A stretch of 64,000 bases of DNA from Palleniella muris (GCF_004792655.1 NZ_SRZC01000005.1:99424-163423), one strand, 5' to 3'. Counted from the first letter of the stretch, positions 1 to 9,293 are shown. Program-made: numbers and translations. The notes: a model not told the origin generated them from the sequence alone.

Positions 1-447
1 GTCCTTCGTTCCGGTGATAGGCTCCGCCACATCGCCGAGGAACAGAGAGCCGGCGGCAAGCACCTTTATGTTCATCATGCCGAGCACCTTCACGCTCTCG
101 ATGTGCGTCGTCAGCTTGGCGCAGTAGCCGGAGTCACGCTTGTCGCGCGTCACGGAACAGTTGGTCTTCACCACTCCCATGACCTTCGCCATGACGTTCG
201 ACGTGCCCCAAGGCGAACCGCCTGCGTTGCTATATGCCTTGTTCCCGTCGATTGTCCGGTTAGGTCCCACCTCATAGAGCGTCTTTGTCTTTCCTCCGAT
301 GACAGCCGATTCGTGGATATTGCGTATCACCCATTGGTTCATGTCACCATAGTGCAGCATCTTCTCAGTATGCTGTGCCACCGCATTTGCTGCATGGAAA
401 AGCAAGGCTGCAGCAAGTGTTGCTGAAAGAAGAATAGTCTTTTTCAT
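1..447 (-). CDS. PCMD-domain exported protein, N-terminal part (runs off the window)
   Basis: The minus-strand frame opens at 447 and stays open to base 1, giving 149 residues of a longer protein. It begins with a signal peptide (MKKTILLSATLAAALLFHAA, cleavage expected near AVA-Q). The mature part contains MNQWVIRNIHESAVIGGK, TLYEVGP and GSPWGTSNV, as in Bacteroidetes proteins with the PCMD domain (putative carbohydrate metabolism domain), which are exported and often lie near glycan-use genes. The start is supported by a TAnnTTTG -7 box at 490-497. The protein probably acts at the cell surface or in the periplasm; its ligand is unknown. The family call rests on recalled sequence character and is moderately sure. 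Confidence 0.7.
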   Translation of the reverse strand, partial: MKKTILLSATLAAALLFHAANAVAQHTEKMLHYGDMNQWVIRNIHESAVIGGKTKTLYEVGPNRTIDGNKAYSNAGGSPWGTSNVMAKVMGVVKTNCSVTRDKRDSGYCAKLTTHIESVKVLGMMNIKVLAAGSLFLGDVAEPITGTKD

Positions 448-489
448 ATCTTTACGGTTTTTTGAATAGTAACGTTGCATTACGTTGTG

Positions 490-497
490 CAAAGGTA
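490..497 (-). promoter_or_regulatory. Bacteroidetes -7 box for the PCMD gene
   Basis: Read on the minus strand the sequence is TACCTTTG, followed by C, matching the TAnnTTTG consensus of the Bacteroidetes primary sigma factor. It lies about 45 bases before the start at 447. No clean -33 TTTG is present. Confidence 0.55.
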
Positions 498-671
498 AAC
501 CAATAAAAACGAATTAGAAAACTATTTGTGAAAAATAAGTTTTCTAACCCGACAAATTCATAAAAATTAACACTATTCCATGGAATCGGCACGTTTTTCG
601 GGAAAGAAAGTGCCATATCTTCTTGGTGTATGCCACACCTCGTTGCAGTATACGTCACAGAGGGGAAAACG

Positions 672-759
672 AAAGATAACCTTTCACCATGCAAAAGGTT
701 ACGATTGACACGACAAAAGGTTACCTTTCACAATGTAAAAGGTAACCTTCTGTTATGCA
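672..759. repeat. Four-unit 22-bp repeat array A
   Basis: AAAGRT-type cores start at 672, 694, 716 and 738, exactly 22 bases apart. Each unit reads roughly AAAGGTWACC followed by a variable pyrimidine-rich half. The array fills the gap between the protease stop and the PCMD promoter. The same four-unit layout recurs at 11.1, 36.1, 43.7 and 57.8 kb. Neighbouring units are not identical, so this is not a recent microsatellite expansion. Confidence 0.85.
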
Positions 760-794
760 ATGCACAATTTATTGATATTCAGTTATATACAAAA

Positions 795-2939
795 TCACTT
801 GAAAATCTTTTTCCTGCCGTTCCTGACATATATCCGTCCGGGGACAGGTGTGACGACACGCCGTCCGTGAAGGTCATAAACCACACCACTGCCATTACAC
901 TCACCGTTGCCCTTTCCCTGTGCATCGATGTCACGGATACCTGTGGCGTTGCCGTCAAGGATGTACCGCAGACCGGCATAAGCGTCTATCACGCCGTAGC
1001 CGTCCATGACATTCTTCTCGCGCAACTCACCGTAAGTGAGCGGATTCCGTGACGACTGACTGTCCGAGGGGACTGGGTTGGCGGTGTGCGCGATGATGTC
1101 CGTCACCTGCCGCGGCGTCAGTGTGGGGCACGCTTCAAGCCATGTCGCAACGATACCGCTGACGACGGGCGTGGACATCGATGTCCCTGTGAACGCTGCC
1201 CAGCCGTAGGTCCTGCCGTCAAAGGCAAACTGTTCGGTGCATGTGCGGAGGTCTCCGCCATTGGCGATGTATGTCCCGCTAAGCGCAGACTTGATGTAGG
1301 TTCCGGGAGCGCATACGTCCGGTTTCACGAGTCCTGCCACCGTGGGACCGATACTGCTGTAGTCGGCACGGTGCTCCGCCGCGCCGTAGTTGTAGGTCTG
1401 CCATATTCCGGCATGGTTGTGATAGCCGTTGCGTGCGTTTGTAGCACCCACGCAGAGGATGCCCTCCAACCCTCCGGGCGACAGGATGTTATGCGTGTTG
1501 TCGCAATCGGCAAGCGCAGGATTGAGTGTGTTTGCCGTGAAATACCCTCCAAGAGAATACGCCTCTATCTCCGTCCCCTCACCGATGAGCTCGAGTGACA
1601 CACTTATGTCGCGTCCGACAAAGCCGTTGTCGGTGCGTGAGATAAGGAATTCGGTGGCTGTCTCCCCATTGTTGTATGCCGAAGAGTAAGCTGCGGCGGC
1701 AATAGGGAACGTTATTCCTCCAAGGCGGACTGTGTCGGTGAGAAAGCCGTCCTCACATGTGAGTATCTCTTCCGTCGTGATGTCCTTGGCAACAGGTGGC
1801 ATGCCGTCAGGGTAGAACGTAAGGCGGATGGTCATGCTTCCTGTGGAGCGGAACGTGTAGCATGGCCGCTGTGCGGTCTGTATGAACGCCCCTGCCGACG
1901 GTTTTTCTGCCGCTTTGAGCATGTGAGTGTTGTGTATCGCCTCGTTTCCAGCCGAAGCGACAATGATTCTTCCCTCCCCTTGCAGTGCCGCAAGAGCCTC
2001 CTGCATGAGGATGTCGTCACCGTAGAATCCCATTCTGCTGCCCTCGCTGAACGACGCCACACACGGTTTGCCCACGGAGGCGGCATAGTCGAAGATGTAT
2101 TTGAAACCGAGAATGTCCGTAGCGGAAGTGTATCTGTACCGCTCTTCCTCAGGGACAATGGCGTGATTGTCCGAGGTGTAGTTTGCCACAAGACAGATGT
2201 CCGCATCGGGAGCCATACCCCTGTAAGGCGTCATACCGCTGCCATTCCGGCCCGAACCTGCCGCAGAGCCTGCCGTATGCGTGCCGTGGGAGATGAATGT
2301 GGCGTCTGTGCTGTGGCTTTTTGCCATGAGAGCATCATCGCCGACATACTGCCTGCCGACGGTCACTGTGTCCGCATCGATGACGGGTAGTCCGCTTTCC
2401 GTCCTGTCAAGCTGGTCCCACAACGCCCTGATGCGCAGCGATTTGCCGTCACCGGTGAGGAATGTGGGGTGGGTAAGGTCAAACCCGATGTCCATAAGTC
2501 CCACGACGACACCCCTGCCTGTGTAGCCATGGAGCATTGGCTGCTCCTCCCTCGGCATCTCCCAAACGAGCCCCTGTCGCGTCACCACTGCCGCAGTGTC
2601 GTTGGTAGCGGTACACGGCATGCCGGCTTCTATGCGCACGACATCGTTGCGGCGTGCCATATCGCCGAGTCTTGCAAGCGGTATTGACGCGATAAAGAGG
2701 TTGTTCGGGAACTCCGCAAGCACCCTGCAGCCCTCCGGAACGACACCCGAAGCGGTCTTCACGAATGCCGTAATCCGTTGTTTCTCAGTCTCTCCCCTCT
2801 CTCCTTTGGAGCGCATTGTGGCGGAATGTTCAAGCCATGCCTTTCTCACGAGTGATGACATCTTCTCTTTTTGTCCCAGCATTGCGGTGGGAAAGAGCAG
2901 GATAAGGAGCAGTGTATGCAGTATGTTTCTGTATGACAT
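795..2939 (-). CDS. Exported subtilisin-like serine protease (S8) with T9SS-like tail
   Basis: A 714-residue secreted peptidase. Residues 1-22 form a signal peptide ending in MLG-Q. The S8 catalytic triad is visible as D150 (GLMDIGFDLTHP), H218 (SHGTHTAGSAAG) and S587 (GTSMSTPVVSG), with the oxyanion asparagine N332 in ASAGNEA. A long insert between N332 and S587 is usual in large Bacteroidetes subtilases. The last 30 residues (VVYDLHGRRV, PGRIYVRNGRK) resemble a short type IX secretion C-terminal signal, so surface display or secretion is likely. All catalytic residues are present. The start is supported by a -7 box at 2995-3002. The substrate is unknown. Confidence 0.9.
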   Translation of the reverse strand: MSYRNILHTLLLILLFPTAMLGQKEKMSSLVRKAWLEHSATMRSKGERGETEKQRITAFVKTASGVVPEGCRVLAEFPNNLFIASIPLARLGDMARRNDVVRIEAGMPCTATNDTAAVVTRQGLVWEMPREEQPMLHGYTGRGVVVGLMDIGFDLTHPTFLTGDGKSLRIRALWDQLDRTESGLPVIDADTVTVGRQYVGDDALMAKSHSTDATFISHGTHTAGSAAGSGRNGSGMTPYRGMAPDADICLVANYTSDNHAIVPEEERYRYTSATDILGFKYIFDYAASVGKPCVASFSEGSRMGFYGDDILMQEALAALQGEGRIIVASAGNEAIHNTHMLKAAEKPSAGAFIQTAQRPCYTFRSTGSMTIRLTFYPDGMPPVAKDITTEEILTCEDGFLTDTVRLGGITFPIAAAAYSSAYNNGETATEFLISRTDNGFVGRDISVSLELIGEGTEIEAYSLGGYFTANTLNPALADCDNTHNILSPGGLEGILCVGATNARNGYHNHAGIWQTYNYGAAEHRADYSSIGPTVAGLVKPDVCAPGTYIKSALSGTYIANGGDLRTCTEQFAFDGRTYGWAAFTGTSMSTPVVSGIVATWLEACPTLTPRQVTDIIAHTANPVPSDSQSSRNPLTYGELREKNVMDGYGVIDAYAGLRYILDGNATGIRDIDAQGKGNGECNGSGVVYDLHGRRVVTPVPGRIYVRNGRKKIFK

Positions 2940-2970
2940 ATAGTTACGGTTATTGCTGATTGTTCATGTC

Positions 2971-3002
2971 TGCCGAGGTGCAGCCCGACTTTTGCAAAGT
3001 TA
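2971..3002 (-). promoter_or_regulatory. Promoter -7 box and shared leader 15-mer of the protease gene
   Basis: The minus strand has TAACTTTG at 3002-2995, and nine bases further on GGCTGCACCTCGGCA at 2985-2971. The same 15-mer lies at the same distance after the -7 box at 35906-35913, upstream of the SLBB gene. It would fall at the very start of both transcripts. A small stem of GCTG with CGGC is possible. Confidence 0.55.
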
Positions 3003-3061
3003 TTTTATCTTCTCATAATCTGCAAGAATTTTGAGGTTTAATTTGCACTGACGGCATAAAG

Positions 3062-3847
3062 GCTGGCAGAAAAAATGAAAAACATCTTGATTTCATGTTT
3101 CAGTTGACACAAGATGAACTGTCTGCTTTTCTGAAGCAAGATAATCGTTTGAGGTCGCAAATTGCGACCTCAAACAGAGGAGGACTCAGATATTTGCCAT
3201 TTGTATTTACAGAGAACGGTATCGCTATGCTGAGCAGTGTCCTGCGTTCCGAAACAGCAATCAATATAAACATTATGATTATGCGTGCGTTTACAGCCAT
3301 GCGCCGCGTCATTACATTAAATGCCCAAGTGTTCCAACGCATAGAAACCATAGAGTATCATCAATTGGAGATGAAGAAGCGCCAAGAGGAAACTGACACA
3401 AAGATAGAAGAAGTCTTCAAGCGGTTGGATGCAGGCATTGAGCAACACAAGCAGGGCATTTTCTACGATGGTCAGACATATAATGCCTATGAGTTTGTAT
3501 CAGGACTTATAAGACAAGCAAATGCAAATATTGTCTTGATAGACAACTATGTGGATGAGACTGTGCTGACATTACTAAGCAAAAGAGCCGCCGATGTGAA
3601 AGCCACAGTCTACACCGACCGCATCAGCCAACAGCTTCAATTGGACATCACACAGCATAACAGCCAATATGACCCCATTGATGTGTAAGTTTACAAGCGT
3701 TCGCATGACCGTTTTCTTTGCATCGATGACAATGTTTATCATTTCGGTGCATCAATCAAAGACCTGGGCAAGAAATGGTTTGCTTTCTCTCTGTTGGAGG
3801 ATTCCCATCCGGCAGACCTCATAAACCGAATTAATAGTGTCATGTAG
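3062..3847 (+). pseudogene. ORF6N-domain protein, 5'-truncated and interrupted by TAA
   Basis: The readable frame begins in the middle of the ORF6N (phage anti-repressor-like) domain: EKHLDFMFQLTQDEL, then TSNRGGLRYLPFVFTENGIAMLSSVL. The residues that normally precede DFMFQLT are missing or scrambled. A coiled-coil segment follows (EMKKRQEETDTKIEEVFKRL), then the usual C-terminal part. An in-frame TAA at 3686-3688 sits where a lysine codon is expected (PIDV stop VYKRSHDRFLCIDD), and the frame then continues to a TAG at 3845. A single A-to-T change would create this stop. Intact family members are DNA-binding accessory proteins of phage or plasmid origin. The open part from 3095 to 3688 is 197 codons. 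Confidence 0.8.
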
Positions 3848-3855
3848 CAATTCCT

Positions 3856-4857
3856 TCACCTGCATGCCGCATCAATCATTTCCAGTTCCTCTTGCGTGAA
3901 AGGAGCGGAAGAGAGGGCTTTGAGGTTTGTCGCCAGCTGTGGGACAGAGCTTGCGCCGATGATGACACTCGTCACGCGCTTGTCGGCAAGAATCCATGCC
4001 AGAGCCATGTCGGAAAGGGCTTCGCCACGCTGTCCTGCAATCGTGTTGAGCGTCTTTATCGTCGCAAGCATCTTCTCGGAAAGGACATCCTGCTTCAGAT
4101 GATTGCCGACAGCCATGCGCGAGTCGGAGGGTATGCCGTTGAGATAGCGGTCGGTCAGCAGCCCTTGTGCCAACGGCGAGAAACCGATGAAGCCCACTCC
4201 GGCATCGCAAGCCTTGTCAAGAATGCCTGAAGTGGCGACTTCCCTGTCAAGGATGCTGTACCTGCCCTGATAGATAAGGCACGGTACATCACGCTCTTTC
4301 AGGTACTTGAAAGCGTAGTCCGCAGCCTCCAGGGGCCACCGCGATATGCCGACATACAGTGCCTTGCCTTGGCGCACGATGTCCACCAACGCCTGCAGGG
4401 TCTCGTCCAACGGTGTCTCAGGGTCGTAACGGTGGGAATAGAACAGGTCGACATAGTCAAGGTTCATCCTCCGCAGGCTTTGGTCAAGACTTGCCATAAG
4501 GTATTTCCTTGAGCCCCAGTTACCGTAAGGGCCTTCCCACATGTCATAACCCGCCTTTGAGGATATGAACATCTCGTCGCGATAGGGAAGGAACGATTTC
4601 TTCATCATCAGTCCGAAGGTCTCTTCCGCCGAGCCGTAAGGAGGGCCGTAGTTGTTGGCGAGGTCGAAATGCACCACTCCGTGGTCAAAGGCGTAATGCG
4701 CCATTGCCAGTGAGTTCTCAAAGTTGTTCACACCGCCGAAGTTATGCCATAGTCCCAAGGATATTGCCGGCAGTCTCACACCGCTCTTTCCGCAGCGCAC
4801 ATACTGCATCCCTGCCTCATAACGGCTGTCGGATGCCTTGTAAATAGGTGGTATCAT
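3856..4857 (-). CDS. Aldo/keto reductase, YghZ-like (AKR14)
   Basis: A 333-residue cytoplasmic NADPH-dependent oxidoreductase of the aldo/keto reductase fold. It follows the YghZ/Gpr pattern: MQYVRCGKSGVRLPAISLG at the N-terminus, FDLANNYGPPYGSAEETFG with the catalytic aspartate and tyrosine, SSKAGY with the lysine, and FYSHRYDPETPLDET with the histidine. The cofactor-binding end GASSVPQLATNLKAL is intact. YghZ relatives reduce L-glyceraldehyde 3-phosphate and similar carbonyls; the natural substrate here is not shown. The next gene upstream is miaB, separated by an inverted-repeat spacer at 4901-4981, so co-transcription is possible. Confidence 0.9.
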   Translation of the reverse strand: MIPPIYKASDSRYEAGMQYVRCGKSGVRLPAISLGLWHNFGGVNNFENSLAMAHYAFDHGVVHFDLANNYGPPYGSAEETFGLMMKKSFLPYRDEMFISSKAGYDMWEGPYGNWGSRKYLMASLDQSLRRMNLDYVDLFYSHRYDPETPLDETLQALVDIVRQGKALYVGISRWPLEAADYAFKYLKERDVPCLIYQGRYSILDREVATSGILDKACDAGVGFIGFSPLAQGLLTDRYLNGIPSDSRMAVGNHLKQDVLSEKMLATIKTLNTIAGQRGEALSDMALAWILADKRVTSVIIGASSVPQLATNLKALSSAPFTQEELEMIDAACR

Positions 4858-4900
4858 AGTTACGGTTTTATTTGTTTCTCATGCTTTGTCTTTAGTTTTC

Positions 4901-4981
4901 CACGCAGATTTCGCTGATACACGCAGATTTAAAAAGACTGTTTATACCAAACCATCTGCGGCTATCTGCGGAATCTGCGTG
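4901..4981. repeat. Intergenic inverted repeat with CGCAGAT modules
   Basis: Two copies of ACGCAGATT (4902-4910 and 4921-4929) face three copies of ATCTGCG (4954, 4964 and 4973), with CACGCAGATT and AATCTGCGTG at the outer ends. The arms can pair into a long hairpin between miaB and the aldo/keto reductase gene. There is no uridine run, so it is not a standard terminator. Similar ACGCAGATT spacers are familiar in Bacteroidetes intergenic DNA. Confidence 0.75.
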
Positions 4982-4988
4982 ACATTAA

Positions 4989-6338
4989 TCACATCACTAC
5001 CGTGCCTTTCAGCGTTGCGCTTGACGACTCAGTGATGCGCACATTGACATACTCGCCCGCATGGAACGCCACTTCCCTGCCCTCAGCATCCGTCGCCACA
5101 CGGTCGAAGACAACCATCTTGTTCTGCGAAGTGCGGCCGCAAAGCTGCTCGCGCGAACGCTTGCTGTACCCCTCGACAAGCACCTCGAAGGTCTTGCCTA
5201 TGTCCTTGCGGTACTGCTCGGCGGAGATTTCCGTCTGCAGGCGTATCATCTCATTAAGGCGGCGTATCTTCTCCTCCTCGCTGATGTTGTCGGGAAGGTG
5301 CTTGCTGGCGTATGTCCCCGGACGCTCCGAATACTTGAACATGAATGCGGAGTCGTAGCCCACCTCCCTCATCAGCGAGAGACTCATCTGGTGGTCCTCC
5401 TCCGTTTCATCATGATAACCCACGAAAATGTCCGTCGTTATGGAGCATTCCGGCACTATGCGCCTTATGGCTGCCACACGGTCAAGGTACCATGCGCGAG
5501 TGTACTTGCGGTTCATGAGCTTCAGTATCTTGTCGGAACCCGACTGCACAGGCAGGTGGATGTGCTTGCAAACGTTAGCATATTTCGCGATAACCTCCAA
5601 TGTCTCGTCACTCATGTCCTTCGGATGGGACGTCGTGAAGCGCACACGCATCCCCGGAACAGCCTCTGCCACCATGGCAAGAAGCTGCGGGAAAGCCACC
5701 GTTTCGCCATTGTTCTCCGCACAATAGGAGTTCACATTCTGCCCGAGGAGCGTCACTTCCCTGAACCCGCGCTCACTGAGGTCACGGCATTCGTTGAGGA
5801 TGGACTCCACCTCACGGCTGCGCTCACGGCCTCGGGTGTAAGGGACGATGCAGTAATGGCAGAAGTTGTTGCATCCGCGCATGATGCTCACAAAGCCTGA
5901 CAACCGCTGTCCGCGGGTGCGCTGAGGGAGAATGTCTTTGTAAGTCTCTGTCAGCGAGAGTTCTGTGTCTATGGCTTTCTGCCCCAACTCACACCGGGCG
6001 ATGAGGTCGGGAAGGGCGAGATAGGAGTCAGGCCCTGCCACCAGACTGGCATGATGCTTCTCCAACAGTTCCTCCTTCATGCGCTCCGCCATGCAGCCGA
6101 GCACACCGAGAATGACCTTGCGCCCTTTGTTGCAATAAATGTTGTGCAACGTCTCCAGACGATGCAGCACCTTGTTCTCCGCATTCTCACGCACGGAGCA
6201 CGTGTTAAGGAACACCGCGTCGGCGTCTTCCACCGACTCACACAATTCGTAGCCTGCCATTCCCATGACAGCGGCAACAACCTCCGAGTCTGCCACATTC
6301 ATCTGGCAGCCGTAGGTCTCAATGAATAATTTCTTCAT
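4989..6338 (-). CDS. miaB: tRNA-2-methylthio-N6-dimethylallyladenosine synthase
   Basis: MiaB is a radical SAM methylthiotransferase that adds the 2-methylthio group to i6A37 of tRNAs reading UNN codons. From the start MKKLFIETYGCQMN the protein has 449 residues. Cluster-binding cysteines C11, C47 and C82 (UPF0004 domain) and C156, C160, C163 (RGCNNFCHYC, radical SAM) are all present. The C-terminal TRAM domain ends in FHAGEYVNVRITESSSATLKG. An upstream in-frame ATG at 6371 is rejected because it overlaps the -7 box at 6369-6376, which would put it outside the transcript. Length and motifs are typical of the family. Confidence 0.95.
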   Translation of the reverse strand: MKKLFIETYGCQMNVADSEVVAAVMGMAGYELCESVEDADAVFLNTCSVRENAENKVLHRLETLHNIYCNKGRKVILGVLGCMAERMKEELLEKHHASLVAGPDSYLALPDLIARCELGQKAIDTELSLTETYKDILPQRTRGQRLSGFVSIMRGCNNFCHYCIVPYTRGRERSREVESILNECRDLSERGFREVTLLGQNVNSYCAENNGETVAFPQLLAMVAEAVPGMRVRFTTSHPKDMSDETLEVIAKYANVCKHIHLPVQSGSDKILKLMNRKYTRAWYLDRVAAIRRIVPECSITTDIFVGYHDETEEDHQMSLSLMREVGYDSAFMFKYSERPGTYASKHLPDNISEEEKIRRLNEMIRLQTEISAEQYRKDIGKTFEVLVEGYSKRSREQLCGRTSQNKMVVFDRVATDAEGREVAFHAGEYVNVRITESSSATLKGTVVM

Positions 6339-6368
6339 ACTTTGTTCTATAAGTTTTGGAAACATCTG

Positions 6369-6376
6369 CAAAAGTA
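6369..6376 (-). promoter_or_regulatory. -7 box for miaB
   Basis: The minus strand reads TACTTTTG, followed by C, matching TAnnTTTG. The predicted transcript start is near 6362, leaving a leader of about 24 bases before the ATG at 6338. Confidence 0.55.
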
Positions 6377-6748
6377 ATCATTTTTCCCGATAATACACAC
6401 ACCTCCGACATTTTTTTCAACATGGCACATCAAATCCTGAAATAAAAGGCAGCAGTCCAGACATAAATTCCATGATATTACTTCAAGCATGACATTGTAC
6501 CAAAAGCAGACACCGTATTGTTAATTAATATAAATTACAAGGCTTGTTTGTTAATATTTGTTACCCCCCTAAAGAAGATAAGAATAGTCAAAAGAATTGC
6601 TACCTTTACAAAATGAAAATAAAAGCATTGCCACAAATGCTGATTATTAACACTATGCAGCAAGTGGAAAGAGCGAGAAAGAATACTAATACATAAATGC
6701 CTTTATTGAACAACATCATATAAATAACAAAATAAAATTTGGATTATC
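6377..6748. other. AT-rich divergent intergenic region without a gene
   Basis: No coding frame is supported here. It separates divergent miaB and the 803-residue protein gene. A possible plus-strand -7 box TACCTTTA lies at 6601-6608 without a good -33 element, which would give a leader of roughly 135 bases. Confidence 0.5.
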
Positions 6749-9160
6749 ATGAAACAAAATGTATCCCACAAGAAATTCATCCGCATCTGTCTCATGTGCC
6801 TCTTATCCATTGCCATTCCACAACGCCTGGCTGCACAAGGTGATGCCGAAGCAGCAGACTACAAGGGAAAAGGCATGGCACTTAGTGAAGTGACTTTAGC
6901 CAACAGGGCAGACGACATACCGGACATCACCAACACCCAAGCAACCCGAATCCTCCTCTACAACGTTGGCAAGGACATGTTCCTCAATGCCGGAGGATAC
7001 TGGGGCACACGTACTGCGACATTCACAGTGGGACTGCCGCTTATTTTCTCAAAAAGCAAAAAAAGCAGTGCCTACTACATCCGAGGCCCATTCGCCAATC
7101 CGCGAGGCGATGCTACCGGTTCCGTCCTGGCTTTTGTGAACGACAAAAGCCTTACCAGACGAGGACTGTACTATGACAGAAACGTAAACTATACCTCCCT
7201 GAACAACCCTGACTTCTATTTTGAAAAGGTAAATTCAGTCACTGATGACAATGTCTACAGGATATACATCTCGCAGAACTACAGCAAATACTACCTTTGT
7301 GCAAACTGCCCGATGATTGTCAATGTCTTCGAAAAAGGAAACAACAACCTTGTCAGGGCATTGACGGAATCAGAACGCCAGAACCTCAGAATCGCTGAAG
7401 AGTATACGTATTGGAAAATTGTCTCTGACAAGAACATGGAAGCACTGTTCACCGAGGATTACAAAGGAAAGATGAACACTCTTGCCGACGCCTCTTTCCT
7501 CATGCGTGCACAGGGCTTCAACATCTCGAACATCTACAATGAATACAAGACTGTATACGGAAGAGGATGGCGGACAGAAGGAAAGGTTGAATATGTTACA
7601 GGATACGAACAAGCCTTTGCACATATCCATAATGGAGACACAGGCGGTTTTCTTGCGCAGCTGGCACCTAATTTCGGCATGTTCCAGTGTGCCGGACTCC
7701 GAAAGGCAGAGAAGGGGAACAAGCTCTACCAGACTGTCACACTGAGCAAAACAGGATGGTACATGCTTGAATGCCAGGGATTCTTCAATGACGAGAACAA
7801 ACAGGCTCCTTATGCCAACCTGTATGCGAAATTCCTTGACGACAACGGAAAAGACCCAGTGAAAGGCTCGGCAGCATGGGCAACCACCCCATTGCTCGGA
7901 AAGTCATATGGAGAGGCTCCAGAAAGACTGGGCAAGGTGGATTTCAATGAAGAGACATTCAAGGCAGTCGTTTATAAAGGAAATGCTTTCCTTGCCGATG
8001 ACATAAGTGACGGGAAAGTGTCCAACAAGGTAGAGGCGGGAGTGCTGTTCTATTCAAGACTCTACCCGAACTCTGTCATGATTTATGCAAACATCCCTGA
8101 AGGCAAGAGCAAAGTCCTTGAAGTCGGCATTGAGATGACAAAAGACATGGTGAGCCCGAACACCGACAATGCCGATGCTGCTGAAAACGACTATATCTAT
8201 GTCGACGACTTCCGCCTGAAATACCTTGGAGAGAGCTTCGCACTCAGCGAGGACTGGAACAACTTCAAGAAACCGGGAAACAATACGTCCGAGGAGGACT
8301 ACACGGCATCTTATGCCAACAAAGCCCTGATTTTCAAGCGCACCTTCACCACTGGCAAGTGGAACAGCATCTGCCTGCCTGTAGACCTTAAGAAATGGCA
8401 GCTGCAGAAAGCATTCTCCGTGAATGTCAAGCTGGCAAAGCTGACAGAGTGCACACACACTTCCGAGCATGCCGGACGCATCGAGTTCTCACTCGTGCCC
8501 CTCAACGAAAAAGCAGACAACGACATTGTCATGAAGAGCGGTGAGTGCTACATAATCAATCCGGGCGAGGGAAGCGTCATAACCGAGGGGACAGCGGATG
8601 TCGGTGACGTCAATCTGTCGAACATTGCTCCGCCATACTACATCATACCCCAGGTTTCGCTCAACAAAAACAATATGATTGAAAGCGTTCTGAATCTCAA
8701 CCCGGAGAATCTTAAGGGATTCCACGCATTTGACTACGAAGGAGGAAAGTACGTCAACGACAAGTCCTACGGACTCAAGGGTGCAGAATTCCAGAACTGC
8801 CGTCTTGACATCTACGCCACCTTCGAGGGCTCGACAGACGCACCTGCAAACTCCTACATCTTCTACGGAGGAGACATCTACCACCTCACCTCACCATTCC
8901 CGGTCCCAGGCTACAGCTGGTGGATAGTGGACCAGGATCAGGGCACTACTCCTGCGAAGCGCCACTCTCTGGCATTCGGCATTGGCGGCATCATTGACAA
9001 CACGACGGTCATAGAAGGCATCACTGCCGGCACCGCAGTATGTGGCACTGCGGCTGTGTACAACCTCTGGGGACAGGCTGTCCGCCGAGGCACCACAGAC
9101 CTCAGCGGCCTCCCAAGCGGAATATATGTCGTCAACGGAAAGAAGGTTTCTGTAAGATAA
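6749..9160 (+). CDS. Large exported protein of unknown function with T9SS-like tail
   Basis: An 803-residue protein with a signal peptide (ICLMCLLSIAIPQRLAAQG, cleavage near AAQ). I recognise no catalytic family. The body has alternating beta-rich segments, for instance YTYWKIVSDKNMEALF and FNGW-like TGKWNSICLPVDLKKWQLQ; the latter resembles a motif common in exported Prevotella proteins. The C-terminus AVYNLWGQAVRRG, LSGLPSGIYVVNGKKVSVR looks like a short type IX secretion signal. Codon use and length suggest a real gene. It is followed by a hairpin at 9172-9202 and, 133 bases downstream, by the 81-residue peptide gene, with which it may form a unit. Surface location is inferred. Confidence 0.8.
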   Translation: MKQNVSHKKFIRICLMCLLSIAIPQRLAAQGDAEAADYKGKGMALSEVTLANRADDIPDITNTQATRILLYNVGKDMFLNAGGYWGTRTATFTVGLPLIFSKSKKSSAYYIRGPFANPRGDATGSVLAFVNDKSLTRRGLYYDRNVNYTSLNNPDFYFEKVNSVTDDNVYRIYISQNYSKYYLCANCPMIVNVFEKGNNNLVRALTESERQNLRIAEEYTYWKIVSDKNMEALFTEDYKGKMNTLADASFLMRAQGFNISNIYNEYKTVYGRGWRTEGKVEYVTGYEQAFAHIHNGDTGGFLAQLAPNFGMFQCAGLRKAEKGNKLYQTVTLSKTGWYMLECQGFFNDENKQAPYANLYAKFLDDNGKDPVKGSAAWATTPLLGKSYGEAPERLGKVDFNEETFKAVVYKGNAFLADDISDGKVSNKVEAGVLFYSRLYPNSVMIYANIPEGKSKVLEVGIEMTKDMVSPNTDNADAAENDYIYVDDFRLKYLGESFALSEDWNNFKKPGNNTSEEDYTASYANKALIFKRTFTTGKWNSICLPVDLKKWQLQKAFSVNVKLAKLTECTHTSEHAGRIEFSLVPLNEKADNDIVMKSGECYIINPGEGSVITEGTADVGDVNLSNIAPPYYIIPQVSLNKNNMIESVLNLNPENLKGFHAFDYEGGKYVNDKSYGLKGAEFQNCRLDIYATFEGSTDAPANSYIFYGGDIYHLTSPFPVPGYSWWIVDQDQGTTPAKRHSLAFGIGGIIDNTTVIEGITAGTAVCGTAAVYNLWGQAVRRGTTDLSGLPSGIYVVNGKKVSVR

Positions 9161-9171
9161 TCACCTATAAT

Positions 9172-9202
9172 ATGAGGATGTGCCCTCATGGCGCATCCTC
9201 AT
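9172..9202. terminator. Hairpin after the 803-residue protein gene
   Basis: ATGAGGATGTGC (9172-9183) pairs with GCGCATCCTCAT (9191-9202) around a 7-base loop, with one G-T pair. The following bases are GAAAAATCC rather than a T run, so it may stabilise the 3' end rather than act as a classical terminator. Confidence 0.5.
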
Positions 9203-9212
9203 GAAAAATCCT

Positions 9213-9283
9213 TAAGTAACTGTTGAAAATTAATTTATACTAAAACACAACTTAAATATAAAGTAATTTGCAACAGTTACTTA
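9213..9283. repeat. Perfect 13-bp inverted repeat before the small peptide gene
   Basis: TAAGTAACTGTTG at 9213-9225 is exactly complementary to CAACAGTTACTTA at 9271-9283. The arms enclose 45 AT-rich bases and end 10 bases before the ATG at 9294, so they could form an operator pair or a leader stem that hides the ribosome site. Confidence 0.75.
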
Positions 9284-9293
9284 TCAGAAAACT

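Noticed and set aside
672..759. The 22-bp arrays as short CRISPR arrays
   Set aside because: There are no identical repeats with unique spacers; units are degenerate throughout, only 22 bases long and contiguous, and no cas genes are present.
630..1052. Plus-strand frame of 140 codons over the array and the protease 3' end
   Set aside because: It is mostly the antisense of the protease gene and crosses the repeat array without protein-like conservation.
3686..3688. Stop-codon readthrough or recoding at the ORF6N TAA
   Set aside because: TAA is not a recoded codon in this group, there is no stimulatory structure, and the gene also lacks its 5' part, so decay is the simpler reading.
6339..6371. 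The earlier ATG of miaB
   Set aside because: It falls within the predicted -7 box and would place MQMFPKLIEQS before the invariant MKKLFIETYGCQMN start.
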